This document shows positions 1 to 7,963 of a DNA stretch of 64,000 bases, piece after piece. The DNA is from Asanoa siamensis. GTDB lineage: Bacteria > Actinomycetota > Actinomycetes > Mycobacteriales > Micromonosporaceae. Position numbers and translations under genes: made by a program. The notes under the pieces are model-generated. The model saw only the letters and a list, made by a program, of their open reading frames with translations, searched no databases and was not told where the DNA came from. Position 1 is the stretch's first letter, and every line of letters begins with the position of its first letter. The stretch covers positions 1 through 64,000 of the forward strand of contig NZ_BONE01000033.1 in NCBI RefSeq assembly GCF_016862555.1. The letters are read 5' to 3'.

Positions 1-117
1 AAACTCATCTCGATGCAGACGGGCGTCTTCGGCCGGCGGTTCGCGACCCGGTTCTCACCGGCCACGTTCGCCGTCGCGGTCCTCGTCGCCGTCGCGGTAG
101 GAGCGGTGGTCCTGTGA
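1..117 (+). CDS. C-terminal end of a membrane permease (partial)
   Basis: Only the last 38 codons are in the window, in frame from base 1 to the TGA at 115-117. The tail ends in a hydrophobic stretch rich in Ala and Val, as expected for a final membrane helix. The next gene starts inside this stop codon (GTGA) and belongs to TIGR03943, a family normally encoded beside a YraQ/UPF0718-type permease. I infer that this fragment is that permease. The fragment alone is too short to prove the family. Confidence 0.5.
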   Translation, partial: KLISMQTGVFGRRFATRFSPATFAVAVLVAVAVGAVVL

Positions 118-836
118 ACCGGCAAGCACAAGGTGTCGTCCTACTCCTGCTCGGCGGCGCCGTCCTCAAGGCCAGCCTGACCGACGTCTACCTGCGCTAC
201 GTCAAGGAAGGCCTGCGGCCGTTCCTGATCGCCGCGGGGGCCGTCCTCGTCGTCGCCGCCGTCATGACGCTCGTCCATGACCTGCGCCAGCAGTCGCGCG
301 AGCCGGACGACTCGGACGACGGTCACGGGCACGGCCACCACGGCCCGGCGGTCGGCTGGCTGCTCGTCCTGCCCGTCCTCGGCCTGCTGCTGGTCGCGCC
401 GCCGGCGCTCGGCGCGTTCGCCGCCGGACAGGCCGGCACCGCCCTGTCCAGCCAGGCCACCTCCGACTACCCGCCGTTGCCACCGGGCGATCCCGCCAAG
501 ATCAGCGTCCTGGAGTACGCGTCCCGCGCGGTCTACGACAACGGCACCTCCATCGGCGACCGCACGGTCCAGATGTCCGGCTTCGTCATCCCGGGCGAGA
601 ACGGTGAGCTGATGCTGGCCCGCATGGTCATGTCGTGCTGCGCCGCGGACGGCCGGCCCATCAAACTGGGCCTGACCGGAAGTGCGCCAGTCGACGTACC
701 GGCCGACACCTGGATCGAAGTCACCGGGAAATACTCCGAGAAGGCCGGCACCGACCCGGTAAACGGCGAGCAGATCCCCTACGTCGACGTGCAGACCTGG
801 GTGCAGGTCGAGCCGCCCCGCAACCAGTACCAGTGA
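114..836 (+). CDS. TIGR03943-type membrane protein, partner of upstream permease
   Basis: A 240-residue protein with hydrophobic helices at about residues 7-27, 34-54 and 79-106, then an extracytoplasmic C-terminal domain. The loop before the third helix is His/Asp-rich (GHGHGHH), a likely metal-binding stretch. The C-terminal domain carries a conserved MSCCAADG segment. Helix layout and this motif fit the TIGR03943 family, thought to act with a YraQ-like permease. The GTG start overlaps the stop of the preceding gene, so the two are translationally coupled. Position next to a Zur-type zinc locus suggests a role in zinc supply; that role is inference. Confidence 0.72.
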   Translation: MNRQAQGVVLLLLGGAVLKASLTDVYLRYVKEGLRPFLIAAGAVLVVAAVMTLVHDLRQQSREPDDSDDGHGHGHHGPAVGWLLVLPVLGLLLVAPPALGAFAAGQAGTALSSQATSDYPPLPPGDPAKISVLEYASRAVYDNGTSIGDRTVQMSGFVIPGENGELMLARMVMSCCAADGRPIKLGLTGSAPVDVPADTWIEVTGKYSEKAGTDPVNGEQIPYVDVQTWVQVEPPRNQYQ

Positions 837-839
837 CGG

Positions 840-1982
840 TCAGGTCAATGCGCGCAGTTCGAGCGCGGTCCACGAGACGCGGTCCTCGAAGCCGCTGGAC
901 CACCACAGGAAACCACCTGAGTAGCGCACGCTGATCGCGTCGGACGCGACGGTCACGGTCGCGTCGCGGGCAATGTCGTAAATCTGTAGCGGTCGGCCCT
1001 GGGCGGCCCGGGACGCCGGGTCGAGCCCGGTCAGCACCTCGAACCGGTCGAGCACCGCGACGTCCGTGACCGGAAAGCCGACATCGGGCCCGGCGACCCG
1101 GCGGCGCTCGGTGCCGTCGACCCGGACCAGGTCGACCCGGCCCGAACTCCCGTCATCGACGACGATGGACCGGCACCACGTGGCGCCGCACGCCGGGAAG
1201 TCGGCCGGCCCGACGGTGAACTCCCGCGTCGCCCGGTCGAGCCGGTTCATCAGCACGATCCGGCCGCCGCCGACCGCGTCGGTGCTGTCCATCAGCCACG
1301 GCCAGGCGACCGGTGACCACAGCCGCGGTATCGTCGTGGTTCGCGGGTCACCGCCGTCCACGACGACCGATCGCAACTCGGTGGACGCGTCGTCACCCGG
1401 ACCGATCGCCGTCCAGTGCAGGCGGCCGTCCACAATGGCCAGATCATAGGTGGAGTCGGTCTGACGCACGTCACCGGCGTCCGCGACGATCCTGCGCGGC
1501 GCGCCCTTCAGATCGCTGCCGATCACCCACATCGAGGTGGTACGCCGGCCGGACGCGTCCTCCGACGACTCGGCCCAGGCAACCCACCCGGTGCCGGACG
1601 TGAAGCCGAAGAACTGCGGAGCCGACTCCGCCGGCAGCCGCCGCAGTTCGAGGATCGCCCCCGCGTCGGGCACCACGAGGAGTTGCACGAACGCACCGTC
1701 CGCGGTGACCGCCGGGCCGATCGACGTCTTCACATCCACGAAGAAGCCGGGAGTGTAGGTACCGCCGTCTCCCAACGCGCTGGGCATCGAGGCTCGCGGG
1801 GCCGACGGCCACACCGAACCGACGCTGCGGGCAGGCGGTGACGCGCCGTCGCCGGCGGGCTCGGAGGGCTCGGGCGACGACCCCAATAGCCACGCCGCCG
1901 CCACGAGAGCGGCGACCAGCCCTGTCCACCGCACCTCGCGACGGGCGGCCGGCCGGGAGGCGGCGGAGCTGCTGACGACCAC
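840..1982 (-). CDS. Membrane-anchored propeller-like protein (paralogue A)
   Basis: I place the start at GTG 1982, preceded by an AGGAGA ribosome site, giving 380 residues. One N-terminal membrane helix is followed by an extracytoplasmic region with repeated short beta motifs of the kind seen in TolB-like propellers. It is clearly paralogous to the protein at 16281-17387: both share an N-terminal FFVD segment, a WPWL segment, a CGxTWCR segment and a C-terminal GxLWWS motif. It is divergent from the ZnuA-type gene at 2201, with Zur-like boxes between. No function is known to me. The paired Zn-linked arrangement suggests an accessory zinc-homeostasis protein. It is not recognisably AztD, as His clusters are absent. 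Confidence 0.62.
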   Translation of the reverse strand: MVVSSSAASRPAARREVRWTGLVAALVAAAWLLGSSPEPSEPAGDGASPPARSVGSVWPSAPRASMPSALGDGGTYTPGFFVDVKTSIGPAVTADGAFVQLLVVPDAGAILELRRLPAESAPQFFGFTSGTGWVAWAESSEDASGRRTTSMWVIGSDLKGAPRRIVADAGDVRQTDSTYDLAIVDGRLHWTAIGPGDDASTELRSVVVDGGDPRTTTIPRLWSPVAWPWLMDSTDAVGGGRIVLMNRLDRATREFTVGPADFPACGATWCRSIVVDDGSSGRVDLVRVDGTERRRVAGPDVGFPVTDVAVLDRFEVLTGLDPASRAAQGRPLQIYDIARDATVTVASDAISVRYSGGFLWWSSGFEDRVSWTALELRALT

Positions 1983-2063
1983 GGGTGTCTCCTGCCCTCG
2001 ACGAACCGGACCGCAGACTATCCAACGATCCGACCGGGATCCGTCCTCTTGGGAACATGCGGT

Positions 2064-2081
2064 TATCGCGATATCGTGATA
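2064..2081. promoter_or_regulatory. 18-bp palindrome, candidate operator or promoter element
   Basis: TATCGCGATATCGTGATA reads nearly the same on both strands (16 of 18 positions symmetric). It lies 82 bases upstream of the GTG at 1982 and next to, but distinct from, the Zur-like box at 2094. It could bind the ArsR-like regulator encoded at 4860 or be part of the leftward promoter. No direct evidence separates these. Confidence 0.35.
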
Positions 2082-2093
2082 CCGCAATCATAA

Positions 2094-2108
2094 TGAAAAT
2101 CACTTTCA
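2094..2108. promoter_or_regulatory. Zur box (leftward gene, shared intergenic region)
   Basis: TGAAAATCACTTTCA is a 7-1-7 palindrome with 6 of 7 paired positions, close to the actinobacterial Zur consensus TGAAAATGATTTTCA. It lies between the divergent propeller gene (start 1982) and znuA (start 2201). Zur bound to zinc would repress from here. Confidence 0.75.
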
Positions 2109-2152
2109 GGTATCTTGTGGTGCGGGCGCGGTCTCGCCTAACGTCCTGCTGG

Positions 2153-2170
2153 TAATGAACCTCATTGTCA
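2153..2170. promoter_or_regulatory. Second Zur-like box, in front of znuA
   Basis: On the minus strand positions 2156-2170 read TGACAATGAGGTTCA, matching 12 of 15 positions of TGAAAATGATTTTCA. The box ends 30 bases before the preferred GTG start of znuA at 2201. It also argues against the possible upstream TTG start at 2165, which would fall inside the box. Confidence 0.65.
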
Positions 2171-2200
2171 GTAAGCCGGACGTGGAAGGTGGCGATCCCG

Positions 2201-3133
2201 GTGCGCCATAAACGCGCGGGTCTAGTTGGTGCTGTGCTGGTGTCGATGGCCATGCTGGCGACGGCGTGCGGGTCCGGCGGAGACGAGGACGCGGCCGCGA
2301 CGCCTTCTGCTGCCTCGCCTGCGGCCGGCGACGTGTCGGTTGTCGCGTCCACCAACGTGTACGGCGACATCGCCCGGCAGATCGCCGGCGACAAGGTGGC
2401 GGTCACGTCGATCATCAGCGACCCGTCCGCCGACCCCCACTCCTACGAGGCGAACACCCGCACGCAGCTCGCGCTTTCCAAAGCCGACGTGGTGATCGAG
2501 AACGGTGGCGGCTACGACGACTTCGTCGACACCATGCTCAAGTCGGCGAACAGCGACGCCAAGGTACTCAACGCCGTCCAGATCTCCGGTCATGTCGCGG
2601 CCGGTGGCGAGGAGCTCAACGAGCACGTCTGGTACGACCTGCCCTCGATGGGCAAGCTCGCGGACCAGATCGCCGGCGCCCTGTCGGCGGCCGACGCCGG
2701 CAACACCGCCACGTTCACCGCCAACGCGACCGCTTTCAAGCAGAAGCTCCAAGAGCTGGAATCCGTCGCCGCGCAGATCAGGACGGCGCACACCGGAGCG
2801 GGTGTGGCGATCACCGAGCCGGTGCCGGTCTACCTCCTGGAGGCGTGCGGGCTGACCAACAAGACGCCCGACGAGTTCAGCGAGGCGGTCGAGGAGGGCA
2901 CTGACGTGCCCGCGAGCGTGCTCCAGGAAACCCTCGGCCTGTTCACCGGCAAGCAGGTCAAGCTCCTCGCCTACAACGAGCAGACCGCCGGCCCGGAAAC
3001 CGAGAAGGTCCTCCAGGCCGCCAAGGACAACAAGGTCGGCGTGGTCCCGGTGACCGAGACGCTGCCCGCCGGCAAGGACTACCTGGCCTGGATGGCCGGG
3101 AACCTCGAGGCCGTCAAGACGGCGCTGGGCTGA
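2201..3133 (+). CDS. znuA: Zinc/manganese ABC transporter substrate-binding lipoprotein
   Basis: GTG 2201 is chosen because GGAAGGTGG lies at suitable spacing and because a Zur box covers the earlier possible start. The 310-residue product has a lipoprotein signal ending at Cys23 (LATAC). Likely metal ligands of the ZnuA/TroA fold are His80 (DPHSYE), His142 (NEHVWYD), Glu206 (ITEPVPVYL) and an acidic residue near 260 (AYNEQ). The third ligand is Glu, not the His usual in zinc-type ZnuA. It lacks a long His-rich loop. It heads an operon with the ATPase (1-base overlap), the permease and an ArsR-like gene. It should deliver metal to the permease from outside the membrane. Confidence 0.86.
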   Translation: MRHKRAGLVGAVLVSMAMLATACGSGGDEDAAATPSAASPAAGDVSVVASTNVYGDIARQIAGDKVAVTSIISDPSADPHSYEANTRTQLALSKADVVIENGGGYDDFVDTMLKSANSDAKVLNAVQISGHVAAGGEELNEHVWYDLPSMGKLADQIAGALSAADAGNTATFTANATAFKQKLQELESVAAQIRTAHTGAGVAITEPVPVYLLEACGLTNKTPDEFSEAVEEGTDVPASVLQETLGLFTGKQVKLLAYNEQTAGPETEKVLQAAKDNKVGVVPVTETLPAGKDYLAWMAGNLEAVKTALG

Positions 3134-3951
3134 TGTCCGCTCCGGTGCTGGAGTTCGAGGACGCCGGGCTGAGCTTCGGGCCGCGGCGGCTCTGGTCCGG
3201 CCTGTCGCTGCGGGTCGAGCCGGGCGAGTTCGTCGCGGTGCTCGGCGCCAACGGCTCGGGCAAGACGAGCCTCGTGCGTGCCATCCTTGGACTCCAGCGC
3301 CTCAGCTCCGGCCGGATCCGACTGGTGGGCAGCCCGCCGCGGCGCGGCTCGGACGACATCGGCTATGTGCCACAGCAGCGGCGGATCGATCCCCTCACGC
3401 CCATGCGCGCCCGCGACATCGTCGGCCAGGGCCTCGACGGACACCGTTGGGGCCTCGGCCGGCAGGCCGGCCGCGCCGCACGGGTCAGGGCGGCGCTCGA
3501 GTCCGTCGACGCGGCCGCCTTCGCGGACCTGCCGATCGGGCTGCTCTCCGGCGGCGAGCAGCAGCGGGTACGCATCGCGCAGGCGCTCGTCGCCGACCCG
3601 GGCCTGCTGCTCTGCGACGAGCCGCTGCTCTCGCTCGACCTGCGCAGCCAACGGACCATCACCGCGCTGGTCGACCGGCGCCGCCGGGAGAAGGGCACCG
3701 CCGTCGTGTTCGTCACCCACGAGATCAACCCCGTGTTGCCCTATGTGGACCGTGTGCTGTACCTGGCTGACGGCCGGTTCCGGGTCGGCTCCGTCGAGGA
3801 GGTCTTCACCTCGACGACCATGTCCGAGCTGTACGGCGTACCGGTCGAGGTGGTACGGATCAACGGCCGCATCCTGGTCGCCGGCATACCGCAGGCCGAC
3901 GAAGCGCACCATCACGAGAACGGCGCCGTCTCCGGAGCACGGCGTGGCTGA
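3133..3951 (+). CDS. znuC: Zinc ABC transporter ATP-binding protein
   Basis: The 272-residue ATPase has Walker A GANGSGKTS near residue 37, the signature LLSGGEQQRVR near 137, Walker B LLLCDEPLLSLD near 157, and an H-loop FVTHE near 194. This set and the position between a ZnuA-like lipoprotein and a ZnuB-like permease identify it as the energising subunit of zinc import. The ATG overlaps the znuA stop by one base and its own stop overlaps the permease start, so the three are coupled. The C-terminal tail has a short HHHEN stretch. Confidence 0.9.
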   Translation: MSAPVLEFEDAGLSFGPRRLWSGLSLRVEPGEFVAVLGANGSGKTSLVRAILGLQRLSSGRIRLVGSPPRRGSDDIGYVPQQRRIDPLTPMRARDIVGQGLDGHRWGLGRQAGRAARVRAALESVDAAAFADLPIGLLSGGEQQRVRIAQALVADPGLLLCDEPLLSLDLRSQRTITALVDRRRREKGTAVVFVTHEINPVLPYVDRVLYLADGRFRVGSVEEVFTSTTMSELYGVPVEVVRINGRILVAGIPQADEAHHHENGAVSGARRG

Positions 3952-4840
3952 CCCCGGGATCTGGTCGCAGGTTTTCAACTTCGCCGACTATGGCCAGTTG
4001 TTAGGTCTGGTCCACAACTCCTTGATCGCCGGCGCGGTTCTCGGGGTCGTCGGCGGCCTGATCGGCACGTTCGTAATGATGCGCGACCTGCCCTTCGCTG
4101 TGCACAGCATCAGCGAGCTGTCCTTCGCCGGCGCCTCGGGCGCTCTGCTGATGGGCGCCAACGTCGTGCTGGGCTCACTGTCCGGCTCGATCCTCGCCGC
4201 CCTGGTCATCGGCCTGTTGGGCAGCCGCGCCCGCGACCGCAATTCCATCATCGGCGTCCTGATGCCGTTCGGTCTAGGGCTCGGTGTGCTGTTCCTGGCC
4301 CTCTACAAAGGGCGAGCGGCGAACAAGTTCGGCCTGCTCACCGGGCAGATCGTCGCCGTGGACACGCCGCAGCTCTCGTGGCTGCTGGCCACGTCGGCGG
4401 TGGTCGTGGTCGGGCTGCTGGTGATCTGGCGACCGCTCGCCTTCGCCAGCACCGACCCTGAACTGGCCGCCGGCCGTGGTGTGCCGGTGGCCGCGCTGTC
4501 GACCATTTTCATGGTGCTGCTCGGGCTGACGGTCGCGATGTCGGTGCAGATCGTCGGCGCACTGCTCGTGCTCAGTGTCGTGTGCACCCCGGCTGCCGCC
4601 GCGATGCGGGTAACCGCCTCGCCGCTGCTGGTCACCGTCCTGAGCGTGCTGTTCGCCGTCGGCTCCGTCGTGGGCGGCATCCTGCTCGCCCTGGGTAGCA
4701 CCATCCCGATCAGCCCGTACGTCACGACGATCTCGTTCCTGATCTACATCGTGTGCCGGATCGTGGGAGCGCGCCGGCAGCGACGGGGCTGGCAGGTCAT
4801 CCCCCGTCCCCGAGCCCCGCTGCCCGCCGCGGTTCGCTGA
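3944..4840 (+). CDS. znuB: Zinc ABC transporter permease
   Basis: The start is GTG 3944, overlapping the end of the ATPase gene; a longer reading frame upstream is a shadow of that gene. The 298-residue product is a polytopic ZnuB-family permease with about eight hydrophobic segments and the family's SISELSFAGASGALLMG region near residue 55. A basic, proline-rich cytoplasmic tail follows the last helix. It forms the channel for metal bound by the lipoprotein at 2201. It is probably under the Zur boxes upstream of that gene. Confidence 0.88.
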   Translation: MADPGIWSQVFNFADYGQLLGLVHNSLIAGAVLGVVGGLIGTFVMMRDLPFAVHSISELSFAGASGALLMGANVVLGSLSGSILAALVIGLLGSRARDRNSIIGVLMPFGLGLGVLFLALYKGRAANKFGLLTGQIVAVDTPQLSWLLATSAVVVVGLLVIWRPLAFASTDPELAAGRGVPVAALSTIFMVLLGLTVAMSVQIVGALLVLSVVCTPAAAAMRVTASPLLVTVLSVLFAVGSVVGGILLALGSTIPISPYVTTISFLIYIVCRIVGARRQRRGWQVIPRPRAPLPAAVR

Positions 4841-4859
4841 GACTTTCGAAGGGGGCTTG

Positions 4860-5204
4860 GTGGCCGAGCCGGAGGGAGTCTTCACGAGCGAGGCGGTCGA
4901 CGCCGTGACGGCCGTCCTGCAAGCGCTCGCCCTTCCGCTGCGCCTGCGGATCGTCCTGGACATCCTGGATCGCGAGGCGACGGCCGCGGACCTGGCCGAT
5001 CGCCTCGATGTGGGCTACGGGACGCTGGCGCAGCACCTGCGGCACCTACGGCTGGCCGGACTCGTGCACCGGCGCCGGGCCGGCAGCCACGTCCGGTACG
5101 TCGCGGCCCCGTCCACGGCTGTCCTGGTCCGGGCGATACTCACGCAGGTCGCCCCCGAGGCAGGCTCGGGGGCGCCCATCAGCGGTGCACGCCCGCGACA
5201 CTGA
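4860..5204 (+). CDS. ArsR-like winged-helix regulator, last gene of znuACB operon
   Basis: GTG 4860 is preferred to TTG 4857 because the AAGGGGG ribosome site then has workable spacing. The 114-residue protein has a winged-helix core: PLRLRIVLDIL, then AADLADRLDVGYGTLAQHLRHLRLAGLV as the helix-turn-helix, then a wing ending HVRYVAA. The alpha3 ELCVCDL-type metal site of SmtB/ArsR sensors is absent, so metal sensing cannot be claimed. It lies 19 bases after znuB and is probably cotranscribed, suggesting a second layer of control in the locus. The gene ends 2 bases before a convergent gene. Confidence 0.7.
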   Translation: MAEPEGVFTSEAVDAVTAVLQALALPLRLRIVLDILDREATAADLADRLDVGYGTLAQHLRHLRLAGLVHRRRAGSHVRYVAAPSTAVLVRAILTQVAPEAGSGAPISGARPRH

Positions 5205-5206
5205 GC

Positions 5207-5878
5207 TCAGTTCGGGACGCCTTCCGGCTCACCATCGGCGGTGAAGGCCCCGCTGCCCTGCTCCGTCCGCAGATAGACGTGCTGATGGCCGAGCCCGGCA
5301 TCGATGTTGAGCTGGTCCAGCTGAGCCGCCGCGACCGACCAGCCCACGGACGCGGTGCGCTGGGCCCGTTCGACCGATCGCAACAGCGCCGGCCGGTTCG
5401 CCGCCGGCACCTCCAGCGACATCGCGTAGAGGTCGACGGCCAGGGCGAAACCGTCCACCGCGGCCCGCAGGCCACCGCGCGCCACGTTCGTCGCGGTCGT
5501 TCCAGAGGGGCTGTCGGCGTGTGCGTGGACGAGACCGTCGACGGTCGCCTTCCAGGCGCCGACCTGCGCCGCCGACGCCGGGCGGGTGCCGGCGGCGGCC
5601 GTGTCCAGCTCCGTGAGCAGCTTTCCGAGCGCTTCCTGCGACGCGCGCGCCACGGTCGTCAGCTCCTTGATCTGGGCGAGGTCGCGTACCGCTTCCTGCT
5701 TTCTGATCTCCTCGACGGCCCGGCTCGTCGCGTCCGGCCGGCCGGCCAGGAAGCCGCTCCCACCGCCGACGATCAGGAGGGCCGCCGCGGCCACGATGGC
5801 CGCAATCAGCGGGACGCGGCGCCGACGCTGCTGTTCGTCGCGCCGGACGTAGGAAGGCTTGCCGGTCTTGCGCGACAT
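5207..5878 (-). CDS. Single-pass membrane protein of unknown function
   Basis: I choose ATG 5878 (GGGAGA upstream), giving 223 residues: a basic cytoplasmic start (RRDEQQRRRR), a membrane helix at about residues 23-45, and an extracytoplasmic region predicted helical, with a likely coiled segment (SRAVEEIRKQEAVRDLAQIKEL). Two His residues (GHQHVY) lie near the end. I do not recognise a family. It is convergent with the znu operon and follows the terminator of the surface-protein pair. A weak TGATTATCA half-palindrome at 5965 lies upstream, which is too degenerate to call a Zur box. Confidence 0.6.
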   Translation of the reverse strand: MSRKTGKPSYVRRDEQQRRRRVPLIAAIVAAAALLIVGGGSGFLAGRPDATSRAVEEIRKQEAVRDLAQIKELTTVARASQEALGKLLTELDTAAAGTRPASAAQVGAWKATVDGLVHAHADSPSGTTATNVARGGLRAAVDGFALAVDLYAMSLEVPAANRPALLRSVERAQRTASVGWSVAAAQLDQLNIDAGLGHQHVYLRTEQGSGAFTADGEPEGVPN

Positions 5879-5984
5879 CCGGTCTCCCGTCGTGGGGCGA
5901 CGAGGGCCGGCCGCCGCTGCCGGCACGGTAACGCGTACCGGCGGCCGCCATCAAGAGACGCACATGATTATCAGAAGCTTTTGC

Positions 5985-6011
5985 GGGGCCGGGCTCGGTG
6001 AGCCCGGCCCC
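5985..6011 (-). terminator. Intrinsic-type hairpin after the surface-protein pair
   Basis: GGGGCCGGGCTC (5985-5996) and GAGCCCGGCCCC (6000-6011) form a perfect 12-bp stem with a 3-base loop. It starts 13 bases beyond the stop of the leftward gene at 6024. There is no U-run, which is common for actinobacterial terminators. Confidence 0.75.
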
Positions 6012-6023
6012 TCCGTTCGGCGA

Positions 6024-6665
6024 TCAGCCGGCGAGCACCTGGAACGTGAAGGCTCTGGAACCGGAGGTGACGGTCGCACCGGTGGACGCGAGCACGCCGG
6101 TGACGCTGAAGGTGACGGTGTACGTGCCCGCGGCGTCGAAGGCCCAGTTCACGTGCGAGTGGGTCAACCGGGGCAGCGCGAGGGTGTCGGGTAGGCCGTT
6201 GCCGCTGTCGAACAGCACCGTGGGCGTTCCGCCGGACGCGGTGTAGATGCTGAAGCCGGCCGGTCCGCCGACCGCGGTGAGACGGAACGTCACCTTGTCG
6301 TCGACGAACACGCCGGCGGGGATCTCGGTGGTGTTCCAACCGGCCCAGAGCAGGCCGGGCACGCTGTTCTGCGGCAGGACCCAGGCCGTGCCACCGGTAC
6401 CGAGGAAGGACCAGGCGGGCGTGCCCGGGATGCTGGTGAGTCTGGCGGCGACCGGCACGCGGAACGTGACGTCGGACGGGTTCCGTTCGACCGCGGTCGT
6501 GCCGGTCTCGTCGAGGACCCGCAGGACGAGCGCGCCACCGCTGTAGTCGACGTCGAGGATGTCGACGTGACCGCTGGTCAGTGTCACGGGCGCGGCGTGC
6601 GCCGGAGTCGCGACGGACCCGACGATCAGCGCGGCGAGCAGCAGCGGCGCCAGTACCCGCCTCAT
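6024..6665 (-). CDS. Secreted choice-of-anchor M domain protein
   Basis: The 213-residue protein has a signal peptide (residues 1-24, ending AHA) and one choice-of-anchor M (TIGR03769-type) domain filling the rest. Key motifs are GHVD at 32-35, a FLG-x-VLPQ strand near 88-99, LLWAGWNT near 106, and THSHVNWAF near 168. The GHxD and HxH motifs recur in the other surface proteins here and may bind zinc (inference). No C-terminal anchor is visible, so it may be soluble in the wall. Its ATG overlaps the stop of the gene at 6662 (ATGA), so the two are coupled. Confidence 0.8.
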   Translation of the reverse strand: MRRVLAPLLLAALIVGSVATPAHAAPVTLTSGHVDILDVDYSGGALVLRVLDETGTTAVERNPSDVTFRVPVAARLTSIPGTPAWSFLGTGGTAWVLPQNSVPGLLWAGWNTTEIPAGVFVDDKVTFRLTAVGGPAGFSIYTASGGTPTVLFDSGNGLPDTLALPRLTHSHVNWAFDAAGTYTVTFSVTGVLASTGATVTSGSRAFTFQVLAG

Positions 6666-7333
6666 GCCTTGACCTCGAAGCGGTAGAGACCCGCGTCGGC
6701 GACCGTCCGACCCGTCGCGGCGAGCTTGCCGGTGACCGCGACGGCGATCCGGTAGGTGCCAGGCTTCTCGAAGGCCCAGTTCGCGTGCAGGTGGTCGCCG
6801 GTGGACAGGGCGAAGGTGTCGGGCTGGCCGTCGCCGGTGTCGACCAGGATGTCGGCCGGCAGACCGAACGCGTTCTCGGTGTAGACGGCGACGTCACCCG
6901 GGCCCAGCACGGCGAACGTCACGTTGACCGTGTCGGCGCGCAGGACGCCGGCGTCGATCTCCTCGGTGCCGAGCCCGGCCCAGATCAGGTCCGGATTCTG
7001 GGTCTGCGGCAGGATCCAGACCGGATCACCGGCGTCGCCCAGGAACGCGTACGCGGTATCGGTCGGCACGCTGGTGCGCGCGGACGGACGGACGCGGAGC
7101 GTGACGTCCTCGGGCGCCCGCTCCTCGCCCGGCTCGACGCTCTCGTCATGGACGTGCAGGTGCAGATCGCCGTCCTCGACGGCCACGCCGACCACGTCGA
7201 CGTGGCCGTGGTCGATCACGATCAGGCCGCCGGCCTGTGCCGGTGCGGCGGTGGTGGCCACCACGGCGGCCGCGAGCATGCTCGACGCGACGAGCACCCG
7301 GATGGAGCTTCGCACAGTCGCTCTCCTCCCCAT
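6662..7333 (-). CDS. Secreted choice-of-anchor M domain protein
   Basis: The 223-residue protein has a signal peptide ending near AQA (residue 34), then one choice-of-anchor M domain: GHVD at 43-46, the His-rich strand LHLHVHDES near 57-65, AYAFLGDAGDPVWILPQ near 94-110, LIWAGLGT near 116, and HLHANWAF at 181-188. The extra HLHVH stretch adds candidate metal ligands. No wall-sorting signal is seen. It is first in a two-gene operon directly behind a near-perfect Zur palindrome at 7354-7376. Expression should therefore rise in zinc starvation. Confidence 0.8.
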   Translation of the reverse strand: MGRRATVRSSIRVLVASSMLAAAVVATTAAPAQAGGLIVIDHGHVDVVGVAVEDGDLHLHVHDESVEPGEERAPEDVTLRVRPSARTSVPTDTAYAFLGDAGDPVWILPQTQNPDLIWAGLGTEEIDAGVLRADTVNVTFAVLGPGDVAVYTENAFGLPADILVDTGDGQPDTFALSTGDHLHANWAFEKPGTYRIAVAVTGKLAATGRTVADAGLYRFEVKA

Positions 7334-7353
7334 GGTCCCCAGTGGACCAGAAT

Positions 7354-7376
7354 ATGAACACGATAATCGTTTTCAT
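7354..7376. promoter_or_regulatory. Extended Zur box, 10-1-10 palindrome
   Basis: Left arm TGAACACGAT and right arm ATCGTTTTCA flank a central A (7355-7375), with 9 of 10 positions paired, plus outer A and T. It lies 21 bases upstream of the leftward surface-protein gene (start 7333). It is the longest Zur-type palindrome in the window. Confidence 0.8.
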
Positions 7377-7445
7377 TTAGGAGCGATAGGTGTGCCAGGG
7401 AGGAGAGTTCGTGATGTCAGGCGTCGCCTTCTGACCGGGAGACGG

Positions 7446-7850
7446 TCAGCGCGCGCAGGCCGAGCAGGTGCCGAAGATCTCGAGCGTGTGCGCGATGTCG
7501 GTGTAGCCGTGCTGGTCGGCGACCTTCTCCGTCCAGCGTTCCATGGCCGGGCCTTCGATCTCGACCGTCCGGCCACACATGCGGCACACGAGGTGATGGT
7601 GGTGCCGGGATCGCGAGCACTGCCGGAACAGCTGCTCGCCGTCAGGCGTCCGCGTCGCGTCGACCTCGCCGGTCTCGACCATGCGCTGGAGGGTGCGGTA
7701 AACGGTGGTCAGGCCCACCTTGGCGCCACGCTCGCGAAGGAGCCCGTGCAACTGCTGCGCGGTGAGGAAGTCGTTGACCTCCTGGAGCAGAGCGGTCACT
7801 TCGGTGCGCTGCCGCGTGGTGCGGGCGGGGGTTGGCGTCGAGCCGTTCAC
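7446..7850 (-). CDS. zur: Zinc uptake regulator Zur (Fur family)
   Basis: The GTG start at 7850 follows AGGAGGA at good spacing; the product is 134 residues. The Fur-family winged helix includes VGLTTVYRTLQRM (45-57). The regulatory site HHHHLVCRMC (83-92) and the paired GTCSAC (128-132) supply the structural zinc cysteines of actinobacterial Zur/FurB. HTLEIFG (121-127) is also typical. It sits alone between two surface-protein operons whose promoters carry Zur boxes. A TAGGGT -10-like element lies at 7879-7884. With zinc it should repress the znu, anchored-repeat and surface-protein units. Confidence 0.92.
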   Translation of the reverse strand: MNGSTPTPARTTRQRTEVTALLQEVNDFLTAQQLHGLLRERGAKVGLTTVYRTLQRMVETGEVDATRTPDGEQLFRQCSRSRHHHHLVCRMCGRTVEIEGPAMERWTEKVADQHGYTDIAHTLEIFGTCSACAR

Positions 7851-7910
7851 CAGGGAGTTCCTCCTGTTCCGACGCGCGACCCTATCACATATGCGCAAAC
7901 CGCTATCATT

Positions 7911-7944
7911 CCGCCGGCGACCGCGTGATCGCGGTCGCCGGCGG
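7911..7944 (-). terminator. Strong hairpin between surface-protein operon and zur
   Basis: CCGCCGGCGACCGCG (7911-7925) pairs perfectly with CGCGGTCGCCGGCGG (7930-7944) around a TGAT loop. It lies 20 bases past the stop of the leftward gene at 7964 and just upstream of the zur promoter, so it should end the three-gene surface-protein transcript. Confidence 0.75.
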
Positions 7945-7963
7945 ATCTCGTGGCTCCGGCGCC

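Noticed and set aside
7885-7910. Zur autoregulatory box upstream of zur
   Set aside because: The AT-richer stretch ATGCGCAAACCGCTATCAT pairs only 3 of 9 positions and does not match the other boxes.
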